Assembly (NCBI GenBank): GCA_035602605.1
Contig: DATNLZ010000056.1
Location: 114,494 to 178,493 of the forward strand
Length of the DNA stretch: 64,000 nt
Direction of reading: 5' to 3'
Origin: DASQHY01 sp035602605
Lineage (GTDB): Bacteria; Acidobacteriota; Terriglobia; Acidiferrales; UBA7541
Made by a program: the position numbers and the translations under genes. The notes below the pieces were generated by a model. The model had not been told where the DNA came from. It did not search any database and saw only the letters and a list, made by a program, of their open reading frames with translations. Below are positions 26,938 through 35,958 of this stretch, in pieces; the first letter of the stretch is position 1, and each line of letters starts with the position of its first letter.

Positions 26938-27411
26938 TTAGCGGCTACCACGGGTATCGCTACGCGAAGATGCAGGCTTTGCCGCCGCTTTGGCCTTTGT
27001 CGAATGCTGCTTGAGGGGCGCTTTCGTATATTCCAGGCGCAAATTGAGAGTTCTTTCTCGACCTGCGCTCACCTGAACGTTGTGCATCCATTCGGAGAAT
27101 AAACCTTTGGAATCGGCGCGCACCTCGTAATTGTCGGTTTTGAGTTTCGAGATCCTAAAGCGACCCTGAGAATCAGCGTGCACGATGTGCACTTTCATTC
27201 CTGCCGAGGACTGGTAGGTGACCAAAGCATGGGAGATTGGTTTGTCGTCTGGCCCGATGACTGTTCCGGTCAAGGTTGCATGACCAGTGTGCCTTTGCGC
27301 GGCCAAAACGCTCTGCGGATAGATGATCGCGTAAGCAACGATGCAAAAGGCCAGGGCAGCGGAGCTGGTGCTGAACAGCACAATGGCCAGAAACAATTTG
27401 TTTCGCATCAT
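26938..27411 (-). CDS. Secreted carboxypeptidase regulatory-like domain protein
   Basis: 157 residues with a signal peptide or anchor at about 5-35 (LFLAIVLFSTSSAALAFCIVAYAIIY). Residues about 45-125 form one carboxypeptidase regulatory-like (CarboxypepD_reg) beta-sandwich: ATLTGTVIGPDDKPISHALVTYQ, then DSQGRFRISKLKTDNYEVRA. The C-terminus is Lys/Ala/Ser-rich. The domain usually serves in adhesion or as a folding module of extracellular proteins. Ribosome site GGAGG lies 3 nt before the start codons. Monocistronic. Confidence 0.85.
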   Translation of the reverse strand: MMRNKLFLAIVLFSTSSAALAFCIVAYAIIYPQSVLAAQRHTGHATLTGTVIGPDDKPISHALVTYQSSAGMKVHIVHADSQGRFRISKLKTDNYEVRADSKGLFSEWMHNVQVSAGRERTLNLRLEYTKAPLKQHSTKAKAAAKPASSRSDTRGSR

Positions 27412-27651
27412 TTTCCTCCGGCACAGGTCGACACATTGACTGTATCTCGTACCGGGGAGGTTAGGCGTCTTGCGAGGAGCAGCTGTGCCGGATAGAAAAC
27501 CTGTCTGTTAGTACAGGCTCGGCCGCTTCGCCGTTGAATCGTTGCGAGGCTCGCGCTTGGCGGAACGGCATGGCCTCAGCGGGCGCCTCTACGGCGGACA
27601 GGTGATTTGCTTTTCCGGGCCGCTCCGTGTATTTCCATGTAAGGAGACACG

Positions 27652-27912
27652 ATGCCGCGATATCTCACAATGCACACGCTTGCATGCCTGACGCGACAAG
27701 GCGCCGAGGCCCTTGCGGAAAAACTGCGTAATGCGACGACCGTGAAGAGTTGCCGGGTTCTGGTCAACATGCAAGAAGGAAAAATGGTCGTCGAGTTTGA
27801 GGCTGGCGATCGCGAGACGCTGGACGCTTGGCTGCACACCGCGGGCTTTCACTACGATTGGGTGCTGCGGCTGGAGCTGGAGAGCCGCGACGGCAAACTT
27901 TTATCTATATGA
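27652..27912 (+). CDS. Small protein of unknown function
   Basis: 86 residues, cytoplasmic, with a strong Shine-Dalgarno (AAGGAG, 5 nt before ATG), so it is very likely expressed. The pattern is a small alpha/beta protein: a strand (RYLTMHTLACL), a helix (GAEALAEKLRNAT), strands (CRVLVNMQEGKMVVEFEA) and a helix (ETLDAWLHTAGF). This resembles ferredoxin-like DUF4242-type proteins in outline only. Function unknown. It precedes the sulfurtransferase gene by 147 bp on the same strand. Confidence 0.75.
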   Translation: MPRYLTMHTLACLTRQGAEALAEKLRNATTVKSCRVLVNMQEGKMVVEFEAGDRETLDAWLHTAGFHYDWVLRLELESRDGKLLSI

Positions 27913-28059
27913 TCCCAACATCTTCGTCGGGATTGACGTCGCGCTCTCCGTTGCAGAAGTGGCCGAATATTGGTAACTTGTAGGGCGTTTCCCGCTGGTT
28001 GTTTCCGGTGCATTAGGTCCAAACAAGGTTTCTGAGCTAACTAGACTGGAGAAAAAATC

Positions 28060-28926
28060 ATGGCAGATTATGCTCACCCCGAAGTGCTCGTAACCACCGA
28101 TTGGGTGACCGCGCACACACATGACCCCAAGATTCGCATTGTAGAAGTCGACGTAGATACGACGGCGTATGATTCAGGTCACCTTGCGGGGGCCCTCGCT
28201 TGGAACTGGCAAACCGAGCTGCAAGACGCGCTAAGGCGCGATTTGGCCGAGCCGCGCGCATTTGAGGAGTTGCTCGGGCGTGCCGGTATCTCGCCCGATA
28301 CGACGATTGTCCTTTACGGTGACAACAACAACTGGTTTGCAGCATGGGCCTTCTGGCAATTGAAATATTATGGGCACGAGAAAGTCCTTATCATGAACGG
28401 GGGCCGCAAGAAATGGCTGGAGCAGAAGCTTCCTCTGACCAACGATAAACCCAGCTACCCTCCGACGACGTATAAAGCCAAGCAGCCGAACGCGGCAATC
28501 CGCGCCAAGCGCGACGACATCTTCGCCATTCTGGAAAAGCGTTCCAATGCGCAAATGGTGGATGTGCGTTCGGTTGATGAATTCACCGGGAAAATTATTG
28601 CGCCTCCGGGCATGACCGAGACAGCGCAACGCGGCGGGCACATTCCAGGCGCGGCCAATATTCCCTGGGCCCAGGCCGTCAATGAAGATGGCACGTTCAA
28701 GTCGGCTGAGGCGCTCAAGCAGCTGTACGGCGCGAAAGGGATCAGCGGCAACAACGAGGTCATTGCGTACTGCCGTATCGGCGAGCGCAGCTCACATACC
28801 TGGTTTGTACTGAAGTACTTGCTGGGATTTGAAAAAGTTCGCAACTACGACGGTTCGTGGACTGAATGGGGCAATCTCGTGGGCGCGCCGATCGAAAAAG
28901 AAACCGCTGCAGCGGTGGCAAAATAA
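28060..28926 (+). CDS. sseA: Two-domain thiosulfate sulfurtransferase (rhodanese)
   Basis: 288 residues, two tandem rhodanese domains (about 10-130 and 155-280). The second, catalytic domain carries the active-site loop starting at Cys238 (AYCRIGERSSHTWF), the CRxGERS form common in actinobacterial and other TST enzymes; the first domain lacks a Cys loop, as usual. It transfers sulfane sulfur from thiosulfate or mercaptopyruvate to an acceptor. Ribosome site GGAGA is upstream. Cytoplasmic. The next gene is on the opposite strand. Confidence 0.93.
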   Translation: MADYAHPEVLVTTDWVTAHTHDPKIRIVEVDVDTTAYDSGHLAGALAWNWQTELQDALRRDLAEPRAFEELLGRAGISPDTTIVLYGDNNNWFAAWAFWQLKYYGHEKVLIMNGGRKKWLEQKLPLTNDKPSYPPTTYKAKQPNAAIRAKRDDIFAILEKRSNAQMVDVRSVDEFTGKIIAPPGMTETAQRGGHIPGAANIPWAQAVNEDGTFKSAEALKQLYGAKGISGNNEVIAYCRIGERSSHTWFVLKYLLGFEKVRNYDGSWTEWGNLVGAPIEKETAAAVAK

Positions 28927-28946
28927 CGCACTCAAGGGCGTACCGG

Positions 28947-29555
28947 CTACCTTAGCTCGCCGGGTTCGATGCCGTGATGCCGGGCATCGCTTTCGAGATC
29001 ATCGAACTTGGATTGCAGTGATTTCTTGTGGACCTCGAGCTGCTTCACCTGCTCCGCCAGTGGCGTCATGTTGTAGCGGCTTCCATGCTGCATTCCCCCG
29101 TCAGGTGCTGCGTTACTGGCCCTGAAATTTTTGAGCTTCTGAATCTGCCGCTCAACGTACTCAAGCTGGGAACGTAGCGGCGCGAGACGCTGGCGATACC
29201 ATTCAGCATCTTTGATATCGTCGCCGGATTTCCGTGTTTCCTGAGCCTGCTGATCGAGTCTCTCGGACGCCTCGCCTTTGATTGGGTGACGCACCGCGGG
29301 ATTCCCAACCACTGAAACACTCCCTGTCAGTCCAGAGACGTCCTCGTTCGTCCAAACCTTTTTCGTTTTCTTGTTGGCCGCACCTTGCGCTGCGGCAGTT
29401 TGGGGAGCTAGTGACTCGCCCGATGGGCGCTCGGCCGAATTTCCATTGGACGAAGACTGCGCGCATAAATCATTGCCGAAAAATGGATGGGACAATACGT
29501 CAAAGAATACGAGGGCAAGCGCCGAGAGCGTGGCACGCAATAGGATACTTTTCAT
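28947..29555 (-). CDS. Secreted coiled-coil protein of unknown function
   Basis: 202 residues with a signal peptide (about 1-33, ending LCAQSSS). Residues 35-65 are low complexity, followed by NKKTKKVWTNEDVSGLTG, a KKVWTN(D/E)D motif I associate with small secreted acidobacterial proteins. Residues about 95-195 are strongly heptad-like (WYRQRLAPLRSQLEYVERQIQKLK; EQVKQLEVHKKSLQSKFDDLE), so a dimeric coiled coil is likely. It may be a periplasmic structural protein. Convergent with the rhodanese gene, 20 bp apart; 45 nt upstream of it on the same strand lies another exported unknown. Confidence 0.8.
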   Translation of the reverse strand: MKSILLRATLSALALVFFDVLSHPFFGNDLCAQSSSNGNSAERPSGESLAPQTAAAQGAANKKTKKVWTNEDVSGLTGSVSVVGNPAVRHPIKGEASERLDQQAQETRKSGDDIKDAEWYRQRLAPLRSQLEYVERQIQKLKNFRASNAAPDGGMQHGSRYNMTPLAEQVKQLEVHKKSLQSKFDDLESDARHHGIEPGELR

Positions 29556-29600
29556 GGAAAGCGCCCTTTTCCTCGCTCCACGATTGTAGCTCGGGAAATT

Positions 29601-30515
29601 CTAAGGGTCGGAGGGGACTGGCCGCACCTTGTTCAATTCAGCACGAATCACTGTAAGTGCTTCCGCCGGCGGGCCAATACGCTTGTATTGCTTCATTCTG
29701 GTCCGGACATGCATTCCCATTGCGAATAAAAATTTCCTGCCCTCGAGATTGTAATCATATAGCACCGGAAACCAAATGCCTGGCGCGACCTCCGATTGCT
29801 CGAAGATAATGTGGCCGCCCTTGTAAACTTTCGCCAGTACGCCGCCACCGAATGCCATATCCTCAAAAATTTCGGCGTCTACACGCGCGAGCTGTCCGGC
29901 GGATTCATCCAACCATACGGTTGCGCGTATGTGGGAAAAAATCGCGGTGACTCGGGACGTTGATCTATATGCGGGATTTGGATCCAGGTGAAATTTAGCG
30001 AGGGTCTGGCCTTCAACACTCTCGCGGCCCATCCACGTAAAGAGGAAGGCATCGAGGGTGGCATCGACCAATTCTTCGCGGTCCTTTTGCTTCTTTCGAT
30101 ATTTGGCCAGGGCTTCTCGTTGCGCACGCCCATTGGTGTTCATCGCCCACACTAACGCTTTCTCAAGCTTGCGAAGCTCCTCGGCGTAGCCAACCGGGTC
30201 AATTGGCCTCCCATCAGGATGGACGGGAATTTTGTCTGCCCCGGTACCGGTTGGAATCACGCGAAAGGCCTGCTCCTGGATGATCGGCGATTCTTCGGCG
30301 GTCTTGCGCGCCAGTCGATGCTCTATGTGTTCATAGACGTCGACCTCCGCGTCATCGTGATGCTGGTTGGCAATCACCCGTTTAAGCAGCACTTGTTTGT
30401 CTGGGACGCGGGGCTCGGAATCGTTGTGAAGGTATGGAGCTACGCAGACGGCCAACATCCCGGAGGAACTCGTCAGCATCACCACCATCGCCAGTCGGAA
30501 AACCCACCAGTGCAT
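29601..30515 (-). CDS. Exported protein of unknown function
   Basis: 304 residues with an N-terminal hydrophobic segment (residues 4-27, AMVVMLTSSSGMLAVCVAPYL). Residues 40-200 are predicted mixed helix, with DKIPVHPDGRPIDPVGYAEELRKL and a basic helix ALAKYRKKQKDREELVD. The C-terminal half has beta-strand alternation (TAIFSHIRATVWLDESAGQLARVDAEIFEDMAFGGG-type, ending WFPVLYDYNLEGRKFLF), reminiscent of LolA-like or DUF-type outer-membrane-associated folds. No firm family. Possibly co-transcribed with the downstream coiled-coil gene. Confidence 0.75.
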   Translation of the reverse strand: MHWWVFRLAMVVMLTSSSGMLAVCVAPYLHNDSEPRVPDKQVLLKRVIANQHHDDAEVDVYEHIEHRLARKTAEESPIIQEQAFRVIPTGTGADKIPVHPDGRPIDPVGYAEELRKLEKALVWAMNTNGRAQREALAKYRKKQKDREELVDATLDAFLFTWMGRESVEGQTLAKFHLDPNPAYRSTSRVTAIFSHIRATVWLDESAGQLARVDAEIFEDMAFGGGVLAKVYKGGHIIFEQSEVAPGIWFPVLYDYNLEGRKFLFAMGMHVRTRMKQYKRIGPPAEALTVIRAELNKVRPVPSDP

Positions 30516-30838
30516 ACGCGCTCGAAGGCGGCAACAGGCCGCATATTTATTGGATTCATTTTAGCGCGCAGTGTTGCTAGGAATATCGAGGCGCGCCTCC
30601 AACAGAATAAGCTTATATGTTGCGGGCACACTTCTACTTCTCTGAACCCGCGTTTCAGGATGGATACCCCCAAAGCGAGGGCTTCGGTGGTTGTTTCTGT
30701 TGTTTTTGCTGTCTCTGCTGCTCTTCGGTCCCTGGAGAAACGATGCCATTCACCCGTGCATACGCGATAGACTGCCCGAGATGCTCACGCCAGGGCCTTA
30801 CAATTACGTTTCATCTTCACCTCTCGGCAATGACATGA
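30516..30838. other. 323-bp gap without a supported gene
   Basis: Lies between two minus-strand genes and should hold the promoter of the exported unknown ending at 29601. A 36-codon plus-strand frame from 30660 exists, but without a ribosome site or recognisable features. A T/G-rich run (30686-30722) is the only compositional feature. Confidence 0.4.
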
Positions 30839-31441
30839 TTACGGTTTAGGTTTGGTTTCTTCGTGCTGGTGCTGCTGGGCTTGCCGAGCCGCGGTCCACG
30901 GGGGAACAACGCCGGTAGCTCGGGCATAAGCAATCGCCAACCCGAAGTGCTCATGCTGATGTGTGCCGAGAACGAAATATGCCCCACGGACGGTGCTGTT
31001 GGTTCCCATCAGCTTGATGGGTTTCTCCAAGTCCGCATCGGATGTATTCAGGATGGCCCTGCGAACGTGCTCGAAGGACTGCTTCAGTGTGGCGACAACC
31101 TTCTCTTTATCGGTTACTTTGTCCAGGCCACGGCTGTCGATTCCTTCCGGGGGCTGGACCCCGGTTGCCCGAAGCAGGCCAAAGTTGCCGCCGGCAATGT
31201 GCATGTAGATCTCACTGACCGACCGAACGTCTTTATTTGGCCGCCAAGCATATTTCTCCGCGGGCATGGCTTCCGCCAAACTCACAGCTTTCTTCGAGAA
31301 ATCGTCCCAGTCGGCCAGGAATTCCGCGCGAAATCCGCTTGCAGGCGCAGCCTGCGCACAGACAGTGGGAGCGATGACCATCGTAAGCGCTACTATTACG
31401 AGCCCTCCAACGAACATGTCCCGTTTGGATTGGTTTGGCAT
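30839..31441 (-). CDS. Exported DinB-family protein
   Basis: 200 residues with a signal peptide (about 1-30, ending TVCAQAA). The rest is a DinB-type four-helix bundle: RAEFLADWDDFSKKAV, MPAEKYAWRP, VSEIYMHIAGGNFGLL and FVLGTHQHEHFGLAIAYARATGVVPP. The metal-binding His triad is present (MHIAGG; THQHEHFG). DinB proteins are thiol-dependent or related metal-dependent enzymes, often of unknown substrate. The signal peptide is a departure from cytoplasmic members but common in acidobacterial paralogues (recollection). The C-terminus is Gln/His/Glu-rich. Confidence 0.88.
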   Translation of the reverse strand: MPNQSKRDMFVGGLVIVALTMVIAPTVCAQAAPASGFRAEFLADWDDFSKKAVSLAEAMPAEKYAWRPNKDVRSVSEIYMHIAGGNFGLLRATGVQPPEGIDSRGLDKVTDKEKVVATLKQSFEHVRRAILNTSDADLEKPIKLMGTNSTVRGAYFVLGTHQHEHFGLAIAYARATGVVPPWTAARQAQQHQHEETKPKP

Positions 31442-31597
31442 AGTTCACCCCAACAACCAAGCTTCTTAGCTCTAGTAAAAACACGGCCTGGCTGCCTTTA
31501 CCCGCTAACAGTACCTGACGCCACCGAAACCCACAACATCTACTTATCTCTCAAGAATTAAGGTCTCTGAGGGGAACGAAATAGGGGAGCGAACCGT

Positions 31598-31627
31598 CTA
31601 TACTAGTGCGCGTCGATATCAGTATAG
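31598..31627. promoter_or_regulatory. Inverted repeat upstream of MacB-like permease pair
   Basis: CTATACT (31598-31604) and AGTATAG (31621-31627) form a perfect 7-bp inverted repeat with a 16-nt spacer, centred 71 bp before the permease ATG. The half-site separation is compatible with a dimeric repressor on one or two helical turns. No regulator gene is adjacent. Confidence 0.35.
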
Positions 31628-31683
31628 TAGTAGATGTGCAACTTTGTGCGCAGCCGCGCCGTATTCTCTAACAGAATTGGCCG

Positions 31684-32937
31684 ATGAAGCTCAGAAACCT
31701 CAAGAAAGCAAGTGTCGCTCTCGGGGAGACCTTCCGCCTCTCCCTGGATGCGCTGCGTTCTCATAAGCTTCGCAGCCTCCTCACGCTTCTCGGGGTCATT
31801 CTTGCCGTGACAACTCTCGTGGCGGTCATGAGTCTTGTGGATGGCCTGAACGGCTATGTTGCAGACAAAATTGCGAACCTCGGTGCTGACGTTTTCGTGA
31901 TCGATCGCTTCGGGATCATCACCAGCTTTGACGCCTGGATCAAAGCTCAGAAGAGGCCGCCACTGTCGGTCGAAGACTACCGTGCGCTTTCTGAAGAGAT
32001 GGGCACGGCGAAACAAATTGCCGCCATCGAACAGGCGCTTTCCGACGTGCGCTACGGAAGTGCCCTATTTGAGGACGTTAACATTGTCGGGGTGAGCTCA
32101 AATTACGCGGATATACGCAGCATCAATTTGGCTACCGGACGCTTTTTGACCGACTCCGATGATCTGCACCGCTCGCCCGTCTGTTTCATCGGCGCCGACA
32201 TCGCCAAAAAATTCTTCTCCAATGTTGACCCCGTTGGAAAAACGATTCGCGCTGGCTCCGCCTCTTACCTCGTCGTCGGAACAGCTGTGGCCATCGGAAC
32301 CGTCTTGGGACAGTCTCGCGACACCTTTGTACTAATCCCGTTCGGAACCTTTCGCAAGGAATGGCATAAGCCCAGGCAATCCATTACATTCTTCGTGCAA
32401 GCGCACCACGCCGAACTGCTCGATCAATCCGAGGATGAGGCGCGCATGCTCCTTCGCACCCGCCATCACGTGCCCTATGCCTCTCCTGATGATTTCGGCA
32501 TCGTTGGCTCGGCCTCGATTACTAGTCTGTGGGAGTCGCTCACCGCGAGTATCTTCCGGATGGCCCTGGGGCTTACTGCTGTCTTCTTGGTTGTCGGTGG
32601 TATCGTCATTATGAACATTATGCTGGCGAGCGTCACGGAGCGTACTCGCGAGATTGGCATCCGCCGATCTCTTGGCGCGCGGCGCAATCACATCATCATG
32701 CAATTTGTCGCCGAGTCCGCGGTGCTCTCAGCAGTTGGGGGTGTTGTAGGCATCCTGTTGGCGTTGGGGATTGAACAGCTCGTGCGCGCCACAATATCGC
32801 TTCCCCTGCGTACGCCGGTGAGCGCCGTCATCGTGGCCCTATCACTGTCCACCGGTGTTGGTCTGTTTTTTGGCATTTACCCGGCGATGCGCGCCGCGCG
32901 TCTCGATCCCATCGAAGCCCTTCGCGCGGAATCATAA
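31684..32937 (+). CDS. MacB-like ABC transporter permease, first of pair
   Basis: 417 residues with the MacB topology: an N-terminal helix (RSLLTLLGVILAVTTLVAVMSL), a periplasmic MacB_PCD domain at about 55-260, and three C-terminal helices of the FtsX domain (about 285-410). The conserved VTERTREIGIRRSLGA segment joins TM2 and TM3 and contacts the ATPase. It lacks an N-terminal ATP-binding domain, and no ATPase gene is adjacent. MacB-type systems drive efflux or lipoprotein/outer-membrane transport by mechanotransmission. Its partner lies 10 nt downstream. Confidence 0.9.
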   Translation: MKLRNLKKASVALGETFRLSLDALRSHKLRSLLTLLGVILAVTTLVAVMSLVDGLNGYVADKIANLGADVFVIDRFGIITSFDAWIKAQKRPPLSVEDYRALSEEMGTAKQIAAIEQALSDVRYGSALFEDVNIVGVSSNYADIRSINLATGRFLTDSDDLHRSPVCFIGADIAKKFFSNVDPVGKTIRAGSASYLVVGTAVAIGTVLGQSRDTFVLIPFGTFRKEWHKPRQSITFFVQAHHAELLDQSEDEARMLLRTRHHVPYASPDDFGIVGSASITSLWESLTASIFRMALGLTAVFLVVGGIVIMNIMLASVTERTREIGIRRSLGARRNHIIMQFVAESAVLSAVGGVVGILLALGIEQLVRATISLPLRTPVSAVIVALSLSTGVGLFFGIYPAMRAARLDPIEALRAES

Positions 32938-32947
32938 GGAGCACGCT

Positions 32948-34189
32948 ATGGCCCAGTCGCATCGTGAAAATCTGAAGCAGGCGCTGGACACTCTGCGCAC
33001 CCACAAACTGCGCAGCCTGCTTACCGTCCTTGGGGTGGTGCTGGGTGTCAGCGTCATCATGCTCGTCGCGGCAATCGTAGCGGGTTTCGATAAAACCGTA
33101 ACCGACGCCATGAGTGAGTATGGCAACGATACGGCGTTCATCTCACGGTTTGACCAGGGGCCTCACAACGGACGCCGTCCCAAAGAAGAGCGCATGCGTA
33201 AGCCGCTCACGCTCGAGGATGGCGAAGCGATTCAGTCCGGCTGTCCTGCCGTGAAGAACACCACGGTTTGGATCAATCAGTGGGAAAACACGCACAAAGT
33301 TCAGACGCGCGACGGCAGCGTTTCGGCCATCGATTTTCGCGGTGTATTTGCGAACTTCGCACAGGTCTATGCGAATGCAAATATCCTCGACGGCCGCTTC
33401 TTCACAGAGGCCGAAAATATTCATCGCGACAAAGTTGTGGTCATCGGCGAAAACGTAGGGCCCGTTCTTTTCCCAGGGCGCAGTGCCGTCGGGAAAGATA
33501 TCTTCATTGATGGCTCCGCCTTCATGGTCGTCGGCGTGGTTCAGAAACCCAAAGGTGGCATGGGGCCGGATGATGAGGACCGCAGGGTCTTGATCCCATA
33601 CCTCACATTCCGCAAAATTTATCCTGGCGCTTACGAAAATGCCATCCGCATCCAGTCGCTGACACCGGCCATGCTAGATGCAGCCGTCGATCAAGCTCGC
33701 GACGTCCTGCGACGGCGCCGCAACGTAAAATACAGCGAGAAGGACAATTTCTCGATCGAGACTGCCCAGCAGTCGGTTCAACAGTTCCACGAAATTGTCA
33801 GCACAGTTTTCCTGGCAACAATCGTGCTCAGCTCCATCGGTCTATTGATCGGCGGCGTTGGGGTTATGAATATCATGCTGGTCAGCGTGACCGAGCGCAC
33901 TCGTGAAATCGGCATTCGCAAAGCCATTGGGGCTCACCGCAGCGACATCACCTGGCAATTCTTGCTCGAGGCCATGACCCTCACCGGGGTGGGCGGCATC
34001 ATCGCGCTTGTTTTTGTCAATGCGCTCGTGTTCCTCATTCGCGCCGCCTTGAAATGGCAAGCCGTTGTGCCTCTGTGGGCTGCGGCTGCCGGCCTGACCG
34101 TAAGTATTTCGATTGGATTAATTTTTGGGGTTTGGCCTGCGGTCAAAGCCGCGCGCCTTGACCCTGTGGAAGCTTTGCGTTACGAATAG
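32948..34189 (+). CDS. MacB-like ABC transporter permease, second of pair
   Basis: 413 residues from the ATG at 32948 with AAGGAG 7 nt upstream; the longer frame overlapping the upstream gene is rejected. Same plan as its neighbour: TM1 (RSLLTVLGVVLGVSVIMLVAA), MacB_PCD periplasmic domain, then FtsX helices with VTERTREIGIRKAIGA. The two proteins are paralogues and probably form a heterodimeric membrane subunit pair that recruits an ATPase encoded elsewhere. The substrate is unknown. Confidence 0.9.
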   Translation: MAQSHRENLKQALDTLRTHKLRSLLTVLGVVLGVSVIMLVAAIVAGFDKTVTDAMSEYGNDTAFISRFDQGPHNGRRPKEERMRKPLTLEDGEAIQSGCPAVKNTTVWINQWENTHKVQTRDGSVSAIDFRGVFANFAQVYANANILDGRFFTEAENIHRDKVVVIGENVGPVLFPGRSAVGKDIFIDGSAFMVVGVVQKPKGGMGPDDEDRRVLIPYLTFRKIYPGAYENAIRIQSLTPAMLDAAVDQARDVLRRRRNVKYSEKDNFSIETAQQSVQQFHEIVSTVFLATIVLSSIGLLIGGVGVMNIMLVSVTERTREIGIRKAIGAHRSDITWQFLLEAMTLTGVGGIIALVFVNALVFLIRAALKWQAVVPLWAAAAGLTVSISIGLIFGVWPAVKAARLDPVEALRYE

Positions 34190-34227
34190 CGCCTGCCGGT
34201 AACCAATCTCACGAGCTGCAATGTAAT

Positions 34228-34788
34228 TCAGACTTCTTCGGGGGCAGCCGGGAAGTTGCGCTGGAATTCCGGAGATTGCTTGCGAACATCGAGCCAATCG
34301 AAGAACGCGTCGGGGGTCTCCAGCCAGATCTTGAACCAGTTCATAATCTCTTCTTTTTCGGCGCGCTTGTGCGGTTCGACTTTTGCGTTGCGCGCGATCA
34401 TCTCGGCACGCCTGCGTCCGAGCCGCGCAACTTCAAGGACCCGTTCGACTGCGGCGGCTTCATGCTCAGCGCGGAAGCGCCGCAAGAGTTCGTCGAGGCG
34501 GATGAGACACATCTCGGCTTCCTCGAGAGTGCCGAAATGCAGCAAGTCGTGGAATTCTTCTTCGTAATGTCCTTCCGTATCGGCTTTGGTCGACCACACT
34601 ACGCGCAGACCAGCAGTTTCAAGAACGCCGGCGATATAGTCCGCCGACGTTTTTCCGCCGGTACCTAAGCGGGCAATAAGCTGGCGGCGAATCTGCTCGA
34701 CCTCGGCAGGCGTATATTTCGGAACGCGCAGCTCGCGCGCGACTTCCAGAATCATTTTCTTCTTGGTGGGATGTTCGTTCTGGGTCAT
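34228..34788 (-). CDS. Helical protein of unknown function, end of ruvX-mltG operon
   Basis: 186 residues, no signal peptide. The ATG overlaps the mltG stop (ATGA), so it is translationally coupled. The sequence is largely helical and charged. It contains VPKYTPAEVEQIRRQLIARLGTG, a basic central stretch (LGRRRAEMIARNAKVEPHKRAEKEEI), and an aromatic C-terminus (NWFKIWLETPDAFFDWLD). No family recognised. Given its position it may assist MltG or bind nucleic acid; this is inference. Confidence 0.82.
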   Translation of the reverse strand: MTQNEHPTKKKMILEVARELRVPKYTPAEVEQIRRQLIARLGTGGKTSADYIAGVLETAGLRVVWSTKADTEGHYEEEFHDLLHFGTLEEAEMCLIRLDELLRRFRAEHEAAAVERVLEVARLGRRRAEMIARNAKVEPHKRAEKEEIMNWFKIWLETPDAFFDWLDVRKQSPEFQRNFPAAPEEV

Positions 34789-35957
34789 GAGCGTTTTTTC
34801 GAGTGAGGCTTCTTCCTGGAACCTTGCTTCTTTATACTGCGTTCCTTCTTCGGTGGCTCTTTTTTCTTCAACAGCGCCGCGGGTTCGCTGGTGTCGACTG
34901 GGGTGTTCTCAACTTCCGGAACCTCAATCTGGGCGAGCTCGGACTGCGCATTAGGTCTGAGCAGGCGACGATACCTCGCGACATTGGTGTTGTGCTCGGC
35001 CAGCGTCTTGCTAAAGAAATGACCACCCTGTGTATTCGCGACAAAATAATAGTAGTCCACCGGCGCCGGCTCGAGTGCGGCTTTTAGAGAAGCCTCACCA
35101 GGGTTGGCGATGGGCCCCGGAGGAAGACCTGGGTGCTGATAGGTATTGTACGGCGAATCGATGCGCAAGTCTGTGCCAGTTAACGTTCCGGTGTATTTCC
35201 CCTTTAGCATGAGCGCATAGGCCACTGTTGGGTCGCATTGCAGCGCCTGACCTCGGCGCAGACGATTGGTGAAAACACCCGCTACGATGGGACGCTCGGC
35301 GGGAACCGGCGTTTCCCGCTCGACCAGAGAAGCGAGCGTCGCAACTTGCTCAAGCTTGCGACCACGCGACTCCGGATCGGGCGAGAGCCTTTGCCAGACT
35401 TCGCGGAAGCGGTGAACCATGGTCTCGACAACGTCGTGCGCCGACGGATGGCGCGGAAAAGGATATGTGGCCGGAAAGAGAAAGCCCTCGAGAGTACGGG
35501 CGTTCGGAGCGAGATCCAGAATGGGCGATGGGTCGCGTGCTGCTGCAAGAAACTCATCACGGTTGAGCACCCCTTGCTGCTCAAGAAGCTGCGCGATGTC
35601 GAACATGGTGTAGCCTTCCGGCACAGTGACGCTTTTTTCGTAAATTTTTCCGCTGGAAATGGTGTTGAATACCTCGCCGGCGGTTACCGCGTGGTCGAAG
35701 AAATATTCGCCGGCTTGCAGGGTGCGCCGAGGATGGCGGCGACTCAGTAACTCAAAAACTGTAGCGCTACGCACCACACCATTCCTGGCGAGAATGCGTC
35801 CGACGAACCTGCCCGAAGCGCCGTGCGGCACGGTGACGAAGACACCCTCTTGAGGAAACCGCTGGTAGGGTACCTTAAGGGAAATCCACAGCCATCCCGC
35901 TAAGCCGCCCGCGGCGAGAAGGAAAAGAACGACGAGAAATGCAACTGCGCGGCGCAT
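34785..35957 (-). CDS. mltG: Endolytic murein transglycosylase
   Basis: 390 residues. One N-terminal membrane helix (about 5-25, FLVVLFLLAAGGLAGWLW) anchors it in the inner membrane. A LysM-like segment (about 30-110) precedes the YceG/MltG catalytic domain, with the signature LASLVERETPVPAE, whose Glu213/Glu215 include the catalytic acid, and NRLRRGQALQCDPTVAYA plus DSPYNTYQHPGLPPGPIANPG. It cleaves nascent glycan strands to set their length. The C-terminal about 40 residues are Lys/Ser-rich (KKKEPPKKERSIKKQGSRKK), longer than in E. coli MltG (340 residues). It starts 1 nt after ruvX. Confidence 0.95.
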   Translation of the reverse strand: MRRAVAFLVVLFLLAAGGLAGWLWISLKVPYQRFPQEGVFVTVPHGASGRFVGRILARNGVVRSATVFELLSRRHPRRTLQAGEYFFDHAVTAGEVFNTISSGKIYEKSVTVPEGYTMFDIAQLLEQQGVLNRDEFLAAARDPSPILDLAPNARTLEGFLFPATYPFPRHPSAHDVVETMVHRFREVWQRLSPDPESRGRKLEQVATLASLVERETPVPAERPIVAGVFTNRLRRGQALQCDPTVAYALMLKGKYTGTLTGTDLRIDSPYNTYQHPGLPPGPIANPGEASLKAALEPAPVDYYYFVANTQGGHFFSKTLAEHNTNVARYRRLLRPNAQSELAQIEVPEVENTPVDTSEPAALLKKKEPPKKERSIKKQGSRKKPHSKKRS

Positions 35958-35958
35958 G

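Noticed and set aside
30219..30770. 183-residue plus-strand frame
   Set aside because: It overlaps an exported protein gene in antisense and ends in intergenic DNA, without a ribosome site or plausible composition.
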